Source: Melitaea cinxia (taxonomy: Eukaryota > Arthropoda > Insecta > Lepidoptera > Nymphalidae). From it: 64,000 nt of DNA. The number at the start of each line of letters is the position of its first letter. The first letter of the stretch is position 1. Both the position numbers and the translations under genes were made by a program. Location of the stretch: positions 3,578,001-3,642,000 of the forward strand of contig NC_059415.1 of assembly GCF_905220565.1 (NCBI RefSeq). Reading direction: 5' to 3'. Below, piece after piece: positions 12,226 to 22,187 of the stretch. The notes beneath the pieces are model-generated. The model was given only the letters and a program-made list of their open reading frames with translations. It was not told the DNA's origin and searched no databases.

Positions 12226-12612
12226 ACAACCATCAGAAACTAGCAAACAAATAAAAGTACAATCCTGTTTAAGATACTGTACAAGTATATCAACATTTTC
12301 AGGTAATGTGTTCAAGAAAATTGAGCCAATATTTACCTAAAAGTTTCCAAGTCACTTTCGACCACTCGTATCTCATTATCTATTTAGAATAACCAAGAGA
12401 AATCATATTCAAGTAATAACTCATCCATCTACATACGGAATACAAATTTGTAGGTAATGTATTCTGGGATATGAATGGGATAACCTTGAGGAAATTGGTA
12501 ATTTTACAACATATTCGTGACTTTAGGAGTAAATAAAGTTCAAATCTCACTTGTAAATGTGTGTTTTGAAGAGCCTGGTTCATTTAAAAAGGGTATACAT
12601 ATACGTAATATA

Positions 12613-12793
12613 TCTATATAAATAAAAATGAATGTTGCTAAGCGCGTAACTCGTGAATGTCTCGACGAATCCAGCTAATTTATTTTTTGGTGTGTTCCTT
12701 AAGGCCCACGGAAGGTTTTAATACTAATAAAAAATTAAATTAATAATTTTTACTATTAACTTTTGACAGAACGATGTCTGTTCGAGCAGCTAG
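12613..12793 (+). mobile_element. Small non-autonomous Helitron-like element, complete
   Basis: Starts TCTATATAAATAAAAATGAA after an A and ends GAGCAGCTAG before a T, i.e. A|TC...CTAG|T, the Helitron insertion rule with no target duplication. Near the 3' end, ACAGA-acgatg-TCTGT can form a hairpin upstream of the terminal CTAG. A sister copy with the same ends is at 29601-29775 (the interior differs by substitutions). At 181 bp it has no coding capacity and would depend on a Rep/helicase supplied elsewhere. Confidence 0.65.
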
Positions 12794-13754
12794 TTATCAA
12801 TAAAAGTATCACTAAGTTGTAGTTTATTTATTAGGTTTTATTTTCAAGAACTATAATGTATCATATTAATTAGTTTAATAATTCTTGTAATTAAAACAAA
12901 AAATAGAAATACTTAAAATATTCCTAGTTACATTACGGCTTTGTCTGCATAACTATTAATACAACGAGAATATCAAAAAATAATTTGGTCTATGTGCTGT
13001 CCAGAACCATTGGCTATCGACATCAGTACGTTTTTTTTTTTTTTTAAATCGATTCAGTGCATGTTGTGTGATAGAGTAACGAACATACTTTACAGTTTTT
13101 TAGTTCCGCCTTTGTAATTTCCGATACTATGGAAAGTTTGGGATAAAAAGTGACCTATGTGTTATTCTAGATCTTAAACCATCTATGTACTAAGTTTCAA
13201 GTTAATATTTAGACGTGAAAGAATAACAAACGTCCAATCAACTTCATGAACGTTTGCGTTTATAGTAGGTATAAGTATTACTTTTCGATATTAATAAATG
13301 GTCCCGCAAATAAATTAAAAGTGTGAATTGTAACATTCATAAAAATAGTAATAACATTCGCGAATCATAAGAAAAGAGTCGCATGTAAGATGTCGGTTTG
13401 AAAATAAAATAATAAATATTTATGAGTTACGCCGAGGCAAAATAAGAAGTTATGAATAAAGTTGCCCGCGTGATTTTAAACTCAAACTGTGTTGAATAAA
13501 TTCTTATATAAATAAAACAGGAATCTTTAAAGGTAAAAGTTAAAATATATGGAAAATATTACGTAGTAGGGTACGAAAGTTGGAGATCAATACCAGAATT
13601 AAAAGCTATTTAAATAAATACACGCATAAAGATGAATACATAATGTAACAAACTACAGAAAAGGTCACCAATTTTACCAGTTGCAGATAATGCAATCTAA
13701 ATAATCAAAATAAAACTCGAAAATTATAATTTATAATACAACATTTACGTTATT
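12794..13754. other. AT-rich non-coding DNA, nothing recognised
   Basis: A T-tract at about 13029-13045 and short AT-rich frames only. Confidence 0.4.
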
Positions 13755-13870
13755 ATCAACTCACTCTTGTGACAAATGTTTGTGTAGCCCATACCAATGT
13801 TTGTCGTAGTCTGAGTAATCGTGTTTGTTTTGTATTTCCGGACTCCGATAGACGACTACATACTAAAACA
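13755..13870 (+). mobile_element. Very degraded SINE body
   Basis: 'AATGTTTGTGTAGCCCATAC', 'CAATGTTTGTCGTAGTCTGA' and 'GTATTTCCGGACTCC' parallel the body of the tRNA-SINEs at 19953 and 60821 (ggccatacagatgtttgcc..., tttccggacccc). The match is weak. Confidence 0.35.
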
Positions 13871-14269
13871 GAACTGTATGGTACAGTCTCTGGTTGAGTG
13901 AGAGATGCCATATGAGGAAAGGTTATGGGGAAAACCAAAACCAATGAAAGTCGATGTAACACTAAGTTTATTAAGATTATTTTGAGTATATATAGGCAGA
14001 AATACAGACGTCATCCGTGGCAAACAAATAACAATTTCATTAGAAATCTGCATCAGGCAAATAACAATTTCGTAATAAATAAGCTAAATTAAGGAGGTTA
14101 TTAGTTTGCAAGATAATCATATTTCCGATAATCATATAGCCGTACAAGGACCATCGAGTGTTGTTTCTTAAACCACCAACGAAAAATGATCATAATATTA
14201 ACAAACACAAAAGTCTGAGAACCTTTAGTTACGAGAAAAGAAAAATTATCTGCTATATAATTATTGAAT

Positions 14270-14493
14270 ATATAAATAAATAAATAATAAATAAATATCT
14301 ACACAATACACACACGGTCGTCTGTTCCTAAAGTAAGCAACTTAATGCTTGTGTTATAGGTAACAGCCGACTGGCATATAGCCTTATAAATAATACATAT
14401 ATAAATAATTTATATAACACCCAGACTCGGAGTGGGAATCGAACCCACAACCCTCGGAACAGAAAGCAGGGTCACTACAAACTGCACCAACGG
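14270..14493 (-). mobile_element. tRNA-derived SINE Q, minus strand
   Basis: Reading the minus strand: GACTAGCCCGTTGGTGCAG, then 'GGTTCGATTCCCACTCCGAG' (B box GGTTCGATTCC intact), then an AT-rich linker, 'GTTACCTATAACACAAGC', 'ATTAAGTTGCTTACTTTAGG', 'AACAGACGACCGTGTGTGTA' and an (ATTT)n tail. It is near-identical in layout to 21932-22187 and 33354-33595. RNA polymerase III would read it from its internal promoter. The gap 13871-14269 holds nothing I recognise. Confidence 0.8.
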
Positions 14494-15088
14494 GCTAGTC
14501 GATGCTATAAGTATATACATTACATATATAAATACATTTTTCTTACTAGCAATAGCAATACTTGTACTAACTACTTTGTCTAGTTTAAATAATTCCTCTA
14601 TTCACCGTTACTTGTAGGAAATAGCGAATAAGATCGCCATTGGACATTCGTTTTAAATGTCAAAAAATGTTGTATTTCTGCAATAAAGAAGTAAGCGAAC
14701 AAAGTAAATAAAATGATTTACGGATACATATATTCCCTTACGTTATTTACAAAAGCTAAAACTTCAAAGTTAATTCTTGTCCAGTTTTAATCTGCGATTT
14801 TTTGGCTAAGTTCCACGTATATATCATCCATTGAGTAATCTCGTCTTAACAAAGAGTACCTGTCTAATTTTAAACAAACAGAAATGCAAATCACGAACCG
14901 TACTCCTAATTTTATTTGTGTGATTACAACAATTTACATAATGCGCCTGTGTGTGTAGCAAATGTGAGTCAGACACGACTTCATCCGATTTTAATATTAC
15001 AGCTACATTACTCTTCTGTCATGTACTCTTTAGTATTATGTATGTATGACTTTAGTATTGCTGTGGTAACTTTATGATGCCTATAGAC

Positions 15089-15090
<2 letters not shown>

Positions 15091-15138
<48 letters not shown>

Positions 15139-15139
15139 T
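15091..15139. repeat. (AT)n microsatellite
   Basis: Alternating TA dinucleotides with one G interruption (atgtatat). The upstream stretch 14494-15090 holds nothing I recognise. Confidence 0.95.
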
Positions 15140-15454
15140 ATTTTTCTCTGTCTCTGTTTTAATCTGATAGATGAAAATTTTAATTCATCGACATCTAGTG
15201 ATACGAATAAAGTGAGTGTGTGTGTGTTTGTGTCAGACATTTATTTGTGTGTTGTTGTCAGACATTTATTTTCATGTTTTATTTATTGAGATCATATATC
15301 ATTTTATTTTCATTTAATGCTTTAAAAATTATATTTCAAAATGCTATTAGAGATAAAAATGTTGTAACAAAAATAAAAAATATTTTTGCTAAACGCACTT
15401 CTTCACTACCTTCTCATTTTTCTATTTATATTAGTCTTGGGAATCCTACAAGTC

Positions 15455-15752
15455 TAGTTCAACTACAAGCCCGTTCCCCGATCATCAATGAGTGACGAAA
15501 TCGGGGTTTTTTAGATATCAATAAAATCTAAAGTATAAGAGCTATGCAATTGAAACTTTATATGTTTAATAAGTCCACTATCGACACCATATCCCCAGAA
15601 TTTTGTTTATCTGGTATAATCCAAACCCAAGTTATGAGGGTTCAAAAAAACGACGAAGCACTTCGAGAAAAGATAGGTAGTGCTTTTCGTTTTTTTTTTT
15701 TTTTTTTTTTTTTTTGGTTCGTCTTGGCGGGGGCACTACCGTGCCCCCAGAT
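15455..15752 (+). repeat. Dispersed repeat W, copy 1
   Basis: Contains 'TACAAGCCCGTTCCCCGATC', then 'TCTGGTATAATCCAAACCCA', 'GGGTTCAAAAAAACGACGAA', 'GCACTTCGAGAAAAGATAGG', a run of 26 T (15690-15715), and a 'GGGCACTACCGTGCCCCCAG' end. The same modules in the same order are at 18995-19163, where the T-run is a mixed C/T tract. A hairpin CCCCGAT/ATCGGGG followed by T6 lies at 15476-15512 and is absent from copy 2. I do not recognise the class. Confidence 0.7.
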
Positions 15753-15784
15753 ACGAATTATTAGAGGTAACTTAAAAAGCACTT

Positions 15785-15958
15785 GTTAGATCACAACCAA
15801 ATTTAAATGGGACAACGTGACAAGTACCGCCTTTCGATTAAAAATAGAATAATCGAAATCGGTCCACCCAGTAAAAAGTTGTTAGGTAACACAAATAAAA
15901 AAATGCAATGAAATTGAGAAGCTTCTCTTTTTTTAAAGTTTGTTAATCAGGGACTGTT
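15785..15958 (+). repeat. R family fragment (single half)
   Basis: Has 'TTAGATCACAACCAAATTTA', 'AATGGGACAACGTGACAAGT', 'ACCGCCTTTCGATTAAAAAT', 'CGAAATCGGTCCACCCAGTA' and 'ATGAAATTGAGAAGCTTCTC'. These are the second-half modules of the R family (see 41885-42505). It is decayed and lacks the start. Confidence 0.65.
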
Positions 15959-17683
15959 TAACAGGTTGCTGATAAATTATATCAAACATATAAGTTTATG
16001 AAGGCTCAATCAAGTAAAGAGCGACAGAATTAGCTGACAAAGCTCTTAAAATAAACTTGAGCAAATACGCATTCGAATTATTGCTACCGAATTTTGTAGA
16101 CAACTAAGAAGGTCGTATTTTAGCAAAAAAAAAAATCTTATAATGTGCGACCAAACTTTACAAAGACGTATTTTCGAACAGACTAACAAAAACAAGACTG
16201 TTTTCATAAATTATAACAAGAAAAGTAAAGAGAATAATTGTTATTTACGCTTACCTCATTATTAGTTTACTGTTTAATACTCGTGACGTTTGCATGACAA
16301 AATACCTTCGAAAATATGATAAAGATATGAGTAATTACGCTATATGTATACATTTTTTTAATGACACAACATCCACGGACTCTTATTTGTACGAGCGTTT
16401 TTGTAAATCATGCAATTTTTGGCATATCCGTTACGTTTTTATTTTTATTATAGTAGCCCTTCAGATCAGACCAGTCCTAAGATTGCTTAGAAAAGCTAGA
16501 AAGTAGTCAACCCTGACGGTGTTTTTCTGTCTACTCCGGGATTGTTAGATTCTCTAGAGACTAGGTGTTATTTATAATCATTTACATATGTATAATGTAA
16601 GAACGGACAACGTGCGTTAAACATATTTATTTATATTCAGCAAACATACTCGTAGCTCAAAAAAATCACAGAACACGTATACAATATTTTTTTCTCAACA
16701 TTTTTATGTAGGTATATAGTAATACGTGAAGCAAAAACTTTGTACCCATTTAAACGAAAATTACTCGGAAGGAGGAGTATAAAATTTTACACACTTATAG
16801 TTCACTAGCTGATTGGGCGTTAATTCTTTTTGTGATGTAATAGTAAACTTTTCATCTCGCTCGCGTATTTCTCCGACTTGAGATACAATAATTTTTACTG
16901 AATATTTTGTTCAATAACAATAAAATATTGCCTATATCACTTCTGAATAGAGTAGCTTTCTGTGAGTGAAAGAATTTTCATGATCAGATAAGTATTTCCG
17001 AAGATTACCCCCTACATACAAACAAAGTTAGAAAGTTTACATCTTTATAATATTAATATAGCTATAGAGAAAATACATTAAATCAATAAAAAAAAAACAT
17101 TACATACACTAACATGTATTTGACACACAGACGCATATATACTCTTTTGTTTATTATTATAGAAGTATAGTCTTTGACAACAGAACCTTAATAAAGTTTA
17201 AACTTATAATTTAGATTAATTATGGTCGGATTTCGACCACTGGGTGACCACTAATTTACATGAATACTCCAGAGTGACTTTATGTTACAGTGAGTATGAG
17301 AAATGGCAATAATAGTGAAAATATTCTGCAGCCTACACCTTCAGGCAACTATAAACTGTAATATGTTTCAACTTCAAAAAGAAGCTATTCAAGTCGACTG
17401 AATTTATTTTATTTTTGCTTTTGTTTTGTTGACAAAATGTGTTTTTCGGTTATTTAAATAAAATAGTGTATTACTGGAGTTAAAAATATTATACAAGGTT
17501 CATTAGAGCTTATTTTTTCTTTTTATTTTGTCTATGTGAATTGAATTATCTCGACGAGTCCCTAAGACGAAATGTTATAGAAAATTAAGATGAAACCTAT
17601 ATTATTTAGTTGTATGTCATTAATGTTGTGTCACAATAATTATTGTGAAATCGTTTCTAGTTTTATACCATACTAACTGTTCT
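15959..17683. other. AT-rich non-coding DNA, nothing recognised
   Basis: A 70-codon plus-strand frame at 16294-16506 has no recognisable domain and no splice context. A 16-bp palindrome CACAATAATTATTGTG lies near 17632. Confidence 0.4.
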
Positions 17684-18035
17684 CGCGACTTCGTCCGCGT
17701 GGAATTTAACGAAATAGTTATTGTTCAGTTCACAGAGTTATAAAAAAAAACTATAATAAAAGTAATCTAAGCTATTTCTTATTACATCAGCTATCTGCCA
17801 GGGAAAGTCTCGTCAAAATCGGTCCAGCCTTTTCAGAGATTAGCTGGAACAAACAGACAGACAGACTGACAAAAATTATAAAAAGAAAGTTTAGAATTCC
17901 TAATGTGTGGGTAACACAAAAATAAAATCGTACATATTAAAATTATAAAAAATCTTTTTTTTTGGTATATGTACCGTGTATAAACATATACATATGAATT
18001 TAGTAAAAAGCGGTTATTTTAATATTACATGTATT
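17684..18035 (-). mobile_element. Helitron-like family V, near-complete copy
   Basis: On the plus strand: 'TGTTCTCGCGACTTCGTCCG', 'CGTGGAATTTAACG', 'CAGTTCACAGAGTTATAAAA', 'CATCAGCTATCTGCCAGGG', 'TCGTCAAAATCGGTCCAGCC', a CAGACAGACAGACTGACA run and 'AAAAAGCGGTTATTTTAA'. The same order occurs at 49868-50658. On the minus strand the element ends ...CGCGAGAACAGTTAG|T, a mutated CTAG|T end. Confidence 0.55.
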
Positions 18036-18670
18036 GGCTTGCCTATAATTTAAGTGTCAGAAGTGATCTGTAACTACACGTAGCATCTGAAAAACTACAT
18101 TTCGTGCCAGTAAATTATTTATTTATTTGTAATAACATAGAAAGTAAATTAACAAGAACCCAGACGACTTGTACAATAGATTGACTTAAGTTGTCTTTAT
18201 TGAAGTCAATAAAAGTATAAAGTAGCTTATTATTTACTAAAACTTCTGAGCTTCTTTCTCTAACTAGACCATTTCTCATACAAGATTTTGTTCTTAGGAC
18301 TTGACGATTTGATTTACTATCAATTTTTATCGTATCGTTATATATCGTCTTTATTTATTTATTTTATAGTTACATCCATAGAATACATATAAAACATTAT
18401 ATATGAATCATTATTACATTATTATCTAATATGTATCCCATTACGGAGTACACAACATTCCACCATATATTAATGTCATGAAGCAAGTATAATTAAGATT
18501 ACATCACATAAAAAATTTAAAATTTAAAAGTAAAAATCCTACTTATTAACAATAAAATTCATATTAAAAGATCATCAATCAAATTTATATAAAAAAAGTC
18601 AAAGGTAAGTCAAGAGAATATTAATAATTAAACATAACTAGAATTCAATAATAATAAATTCAATAATAAA
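18036..18670. other. AT-rich non-coding DNA, nothing recognised
   Basis: No coding signal. ATTT-rich simple sequence near 18115 and 18352. Confidence 0.4.
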
Positions 18671-18866
18671 TAGATAACTAAACCACGCCACGGTTCGCTT
18701 AAACCGAAAGTAAAAATCATCATATCAAAAGTTTCGCTCTAGCGGGTATATCGTTCCATAGCTTAATTGGCTAGAGCGTCGACACGGTATGTCGAAGACG
18801 CGGGTTCGAATCCCGCTGGAGCGGTCAATTTTTGATATGATATTCAAAAATGTTTAGATAACTAAA
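18671..18866 (+). mobile_element. tRNA-core fold-back element, copy A, with 12-bp target duplication
   Basis: The flanks TAGATAACTAAA at 18671-18682 and 18855-18866 are identical, so the 172 bases between them (18683-18854) are an insertion. Inside, ATCATATCAAAA (18719-18730) is mirrored by TTTTGATATGAT (18830-18841), and GCTCTAGCGGG (18736-18746) is mirrored by CCCGCTGGAGC (18812-18822) with one G-T pair. Between these arms sits a tRNA-like cloverleaf (18752-18824). The second copy (43199-43352, inverted) shares everything from AAACCG to AAAAATG and has its own different target duplication. This is a mobile or copied unit, not a single-site oddity. Its class is uncertain: the TSD suggests target-primed retroposition, while the mirrored arms suggest a fold-back DNA element. 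Confidence 0.8.
18752..18824 (+). tRNA. tRNA-like sequence, nominal anticodon GGT (Thr); likely element-borne
   Basis: The 73 nt fold as a full cloverleaf. Acceptor CGTTCCA/TGGAGCG (18752-18758 with 18817-18823, one G-T pair), D stem GCTT/GAGC, anticodon stem TCGAC/GTCGA, loop ACGGTAT with GGT at 18786-18788, variable AGAC, T arm GCGGG-TTCGAAT-CCCGC. The A box TAGCTTAATTGG and B box GGTTCGAATCC are intact, and TTTTT at 18829-18833 is a ready polymerase III stop. Against a working tRNA: position 33 is C instead of the near-universal T, and the whole sequence sits inside a duplicated mobile unit. A real tRNA-Thr is possible but less likely. Confidence 0.5.
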
Positions 18867-18994
18867 ATTTAAATAATTATATACCACCAAAAACATTTTC
18901 ATGTAAAATGTTGCCAAGACGAGATCATATGGCTCGTACTGTCAAAAAGTTATCAGATCTCATGTAGAGCCAAGCTTCTAACTCTACACGCCCT

Positions 18995-19165
18995 AACTCT
19001 ACAAGCCCTCCCCCGATCTCATCCCGAGAATTTTTTTTTATCTGGTATAATCCAAACCCAAGTTATAAGGGTTCAAAAAAACGACGAAGCGCTTCGAGAA
19101 AAGATCGGTAGACCCCCCCTTTTTTTTGGCTCACCTTGTCGGTGGCACTACCGTGCCCCCAGATC
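18995..19165 (+). repeat. Dispersed repeat W, copy 2
   Basis: Same modules as 15455-15752: 'CTACAAGCCCTCCCCCGATC', 'ATCTGGTATAATCCAAACCC', 'GTTCAAAAAAACGACGAAGC', 'CTTCGAGAAAAGATCGGTAG', a C/T tract and 'CACTACCGTGCCCCCAGATC'. It lacks about 90 bases present in copy 1 before the TCTGGTATAATCC block. Confidence 0.7.
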
Positions 19166-19353
19166 AACATGTAAAAATACATTAATTGCTATTTGTAATT
19201 ATTTAATAAATCAAAAGGAAATAAAATGTCATTGTAATATCATTGTCAAATTCATTATACACAAATTGTCTATCATGTCAAAAAAAGAAAGAAAACAAAT
19301 TGATTATTAAATGGGTTTATTAGGACAAAGAGGAAAAAAAATTATCTAATTAC

Positions 19354-19385
19354 AGATAGAATTAATTGAAGAATTAATTCTATCT
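19354..19385. repeat. 14-bp perfect inverted repeat, 4-nt loop
   Basis: AGATAGAATTAATT (19354-19367), GAAG, then AATTAATTCTATCT (19372-19385). It would form a tight hairpin. No function is evident. The surrounding DNA (19166-19869) has nothing else I recognise. Confidence 0.85.
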
Positions 19386-19869
19386 TTCAAGAATTCTGTT
19401 CTTTAAGGAATTCCCAAAAATATCATAATAAAAATATTTATATTATATTTATTTTCAATTGCACTCAAGTAAAACCAAAGCCAGTAACTAGTTTTATATC
19501 AGTTACAAGGAGAGAGTAAGAAGTGAAAATAATGCTATTTCCTTTATATTCTAGCGCAGATAAAGCGCCTGAACTTTGGCAATAAAGGTGGAACTATGGC
19601 AGCAAGGGCAACTGGAATAATGAGTCTATTTAGAACTTAGGCCGACGATTTGTCTAACCTTCGGTCTTGTTCTAGCGCATAATAAAATATTCTTCTCGCT
19701 TGACTTTCGACATTTATTACTTGCGAAGCGAGCTTTCAACTGCAATACCTGCTTTGTTACAAATAGGTTAAACGGTACAACTTTAACAACTATATGAACA
19801 ATATTAATATTTTAGCAATATTAGTAAGTTATAGAGGGGAAGAGTTGGTTTGTTTCTTTATGACCACTA

Positions 19870-20290
19870 AAATGGTAAAGAAGCTTACAGTTCGTCTGAT
19901 GGTCAGCGGTAACCGAAGGCTGTGGACATGCTTGCAGTACTGTTGCATTTGATGACCCGTTGGCGCAGCGATCATAGCACTGACTGTTGCGCCTATTTTG
20001 GCCATCTAGATGTTTATCGTGGTGTTGGCGTTTGTGCTTGTGTATTGTGCATGTTTCCGGACCCCCGACACAGGAGAAAATCCTACTGCGGCCGTTGAGT
20101 GTGAAGCGATTGTTTATTTATTTATATCACAAGCGTGTTGCTGACCCTACCCCAGCTGTCAACACGTAACATCCCCAGGAGCTCTAACTACCTCAGTTAC
20201 CACAATAAAAACAACTACTTGAGTTTAGTAATATTTCTGTTATCGATCTTCTGCAAGTTTGGGGTACTTCCTTAAGCAGTTTGATATAAA
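19870..20290 (-). mobile_element. Z family element, minus strand, split by a SINE
   Basis: Two halves of the Z family (compare 51177-51448) flank an inserted SINE. The left half has 'AAGCTTACAGTTCGTCTGAT', 'GGTCAGCGGTAACC' and 'GGACATGCTTGCAG'. The right half has 'AAGCGTGTTGCTGACCCTAC', 'CCCAGGAGCTCTAACTACCT', 'GATCTTCTGCAAGTTTGGGG' and 'TACTTCC'. Both halves are well diverged from the 51 kb copy, so this is an old insertion. Confidence 0.6.
19953..20127 (+). mobile_element. tRNA-derived SINE inserted in a Z element
   Basis: Begins GACCCGTTGGCGCAGCGATC (A box TTGGCGCAGCG), has a decayed B-box region, then 'TTTGGCCATCTAGATGTTTA', 'GTTTCCGGACCCCCGACACA', 'CTGCGGCCGTTGAGTGTGAA' and 'GCGATTGTTTATTTATTTAT'. 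It interrupts the Z element between its 'cttgcagtactg' and 'caagcgtgttgc' parts. The tail is ATTT-rich. Confidence 0.65.
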
Positions 20291-20477
20291 TTTTGAGCAA
20301 GAGTTTCTTACTTCCGTCTACTTTAACGATAACAAACTACAACTGACAATTTAAAACGTAATGTTACTTTGCCAAAAAAAGGTTATTATTATGCGTTTAA
20401 GATCACAACCAGAACAGACACGTGCTCTCCAAAACTTAAGTGAAATCACAACGAAAATACCTAAAATTTTTATACAG

Positions 20478-20686
20478 ATATTAAGCACGAATGGGAATCG
20501 AATAAATTCAAGAAACTCAGAATAAAATTCAAGCGTGCGAAACCTAGCGTTAATGGAATGTTCATGACCACTACACCGAAACGGTCGACAGTAAAATTGG
20601 TTAGCTGCACTTTATTATGTTTATGTAACTCTGTGATATTATCAGCAGGTCCTGACCACGCCTTGTGGTCAATTATTCTCCCGAAT
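20478..20686 (+). CDS. Candidate host-gene exon with signal-peptide-like segment
   Basis: TTTTTATACAG precedes 20478 as a plausible splice acceptor, and GTAAGT follows 20686 as a strong donor. One frame (from 20480) is open across the whole exon, unusual in DNA this AT-rich. From the ATG at 20558 the peptide starts MFMTTTPKRSTVK and continues with a hydrophobic LVSCTLLCLCNSVILSA stretch before GPDHALW, like a signal peptide and its cleavage region, so this may be the first coding exon of a secreted or membrane protein. I do not recognise the protein. The antisense strand is also open for 81 codons (20470-20715), so strand and reality are uncertain. No other exon of the gene is identified. Confidence 0.33.
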
Positions 20687-20761
20687 GTAAGTAATTTTCT
20701 AAAAACTGACGACATTTATACCAGAAACATTTTGGCCGTGTTATTATGTTTTGTAAACTAA

Positions 20762-21494
20762 TCATTTTGGTATTTTTTTATATACTTACATACCCACTTT
20801 CACACTCATGCATGTACACATTAAAAGAAGCATTTGCGATCACTTGCGTAACTGTTAAAGAGTCCGTCATAAAATCAGGTCAGAATTTATCGGTAAATTC
20901 GGGCTAACATTATATACATATACAGTAATATAAACGTTAAAGAAAGTTGGGCTAAGCAGAACTTACAGCATACGACTAAGCGAAGCAAAAAGTAATCGCA
21001 GGCAGTTTTTTTTCAAACAATATTGCTTCAGAAAAGGTAAAAAAATCATTCTATGGAAGAAGCCGTAACTCGAACGAAAGGTGAACTTTGCCGAGCCGAT
21101 CCCCAGTTAATAGCTATTTGTTGTTTAGCTGCCAAATGCGTGCCGACACGCCTATGTGTGCCACGCCTGCGCTCACATAGTGATGTATTACACAAACGCT
21201 ATGTGATCGAATAATCCAAATTATCAAGGTACTGTGTTAGGGTATATAAAGGAATAACTACTTGATATGTTTTTTTAATAAGTCGTCTAAGTATGACTTC
21301 TTAGACACCTTTATGCTTAAAATATTTAGGTATGGTTATACAATTTGTTTCTTAGTCATTTGAGCCTCATATAAAAAATATTGCTATACTTTTTTAATAC
21401 AAAAAATTACCGTTTAATGTAATAAAGAAATTTTCCAGCAAATTATATTTTGCTTCCGATCTTTTTAATGCTTTTTTCCTCTGCGCAAAAATAA
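20762..21494. other. Non-coding DNA, nothing recognised
   Basis: Around 21060-21190 the DNA is richer in CpG and contains CTATGTG/CACATAG mirrored words. No gene or repeat is recognised. Confidence 0.35.
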
Positions 21495-21704
21495 TTGAGG
21501 TAGAGCACAGTAGGAAATTTTCTGCTCAAAATATCGAACAGCCCGATTTTGGGGTAGCCCAACTGGGGCTCCTGGAGGGAAAAAAATGGAGATAGAGTCG
21601 GCAACGTGCTTGAGATGCTTTTGGACTTTTGCGATGCTTGCAGACGTCTAGAAGCTACGGTAATCGCTTATCATCAGGTGAGCCGTACGCTTGTTTGCCA
21701 GCCT

Positions 21705-21750
<46 letters not shown>
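21495..21750 (+). mobile_element. Z family element, plus strand, with (AT)n tail
   Basis: Starts 'TTGAGGTAGAGCACAGTAGG' and runs through 'TTTCTGCTCAAAATATCG', 'AACAGCCCGATTTTGGGG', 'GAGTCGGCAACGTGCTTGAG', 'ATGCTTTTGG' and 'ATCATCAGGTGAGCCGTACG' to 'CTTGTTTGCCAGCCTAATAA', then a run of AT repeats from about 21709. It is the same family as the minus-strand copies at 36231, 46623 and 51133, where the tail is poly(A). It lacks the middle part and is internally deleted. Confidence 0.75.
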
Positions 21751-21754
<4 letters not shown>

Positions 21755-21931
21755 TATAATTATTATTTAAAAAATGGTTTCTACAATAGGCAACGCAGAT
21801 AAATTCAAGAGTATTAGCTAATAAGTATAAAGTTTGTAATGTGACTCAGTAATAAGTAAGATAACTGTTGTTACATTTTATATACAGGTCTACTAAAGAA
21901 AATGAAGTAGCTATTGTATTTGACTAGCCCG

Positions 21932-22187
21932 TTGGCGCAGTTTGTAGTGACCCTGCTTTCTGCTCCGAGGGTTGTGGGTTCGATTCCCACCCCGAGTCTG
22001 GGTGTAATATAAATATTTATTTATATATTTATATATGTATTATTTATAAGTATGTTTATCGAAAAAAAAATATATGTAGCTATAGACCAGTCGGCTGTTA
22101 CCTATAACACAAGCATTAAGTTGCTTACTTAAGGAACAGACGACCGTGTGTGTATTGTGTAAATATTTATTATTTATTATTTATTCC
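21932..22187 (+). mobile_element. tRNA-derived SINE Q, plus strand
   Basis: GACTAGCCCGTTGGCGCAG (A box TTGGCGCAG...), GGTTCGATTCC B box in 'TGTGGGTTCGATTCCCACCC', an AT-rich linker, 'CGGCTGTTACCTATAACACA', 'AGCATTAAGTTGCTTACTTA', 'GACGACCGTGTGTGTATTGT' and an (ATTT)n tail. This is the best preserved head of the three Q copies. No clear target duplication is found because the flanks are low-complexity. Confidence 0.85.

Noticed and set aside
13756..14053. Two minus-strand open frames of about 65 codons
   Set aside because: They overlap a degraded SINE body and have no recognisable domain.
14432..14617. 61-codon frame starting MGIEPTTLG
   Set aside because: This peptide is the antisense of a tRNA-SINE B-box region, a well-known false protein.
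15476..15512. Hairpin followed by T6 resembling a bacterial terminator
   Set aside because: The window is eukaryotic and the hairpin lies in a dispersed repeat.
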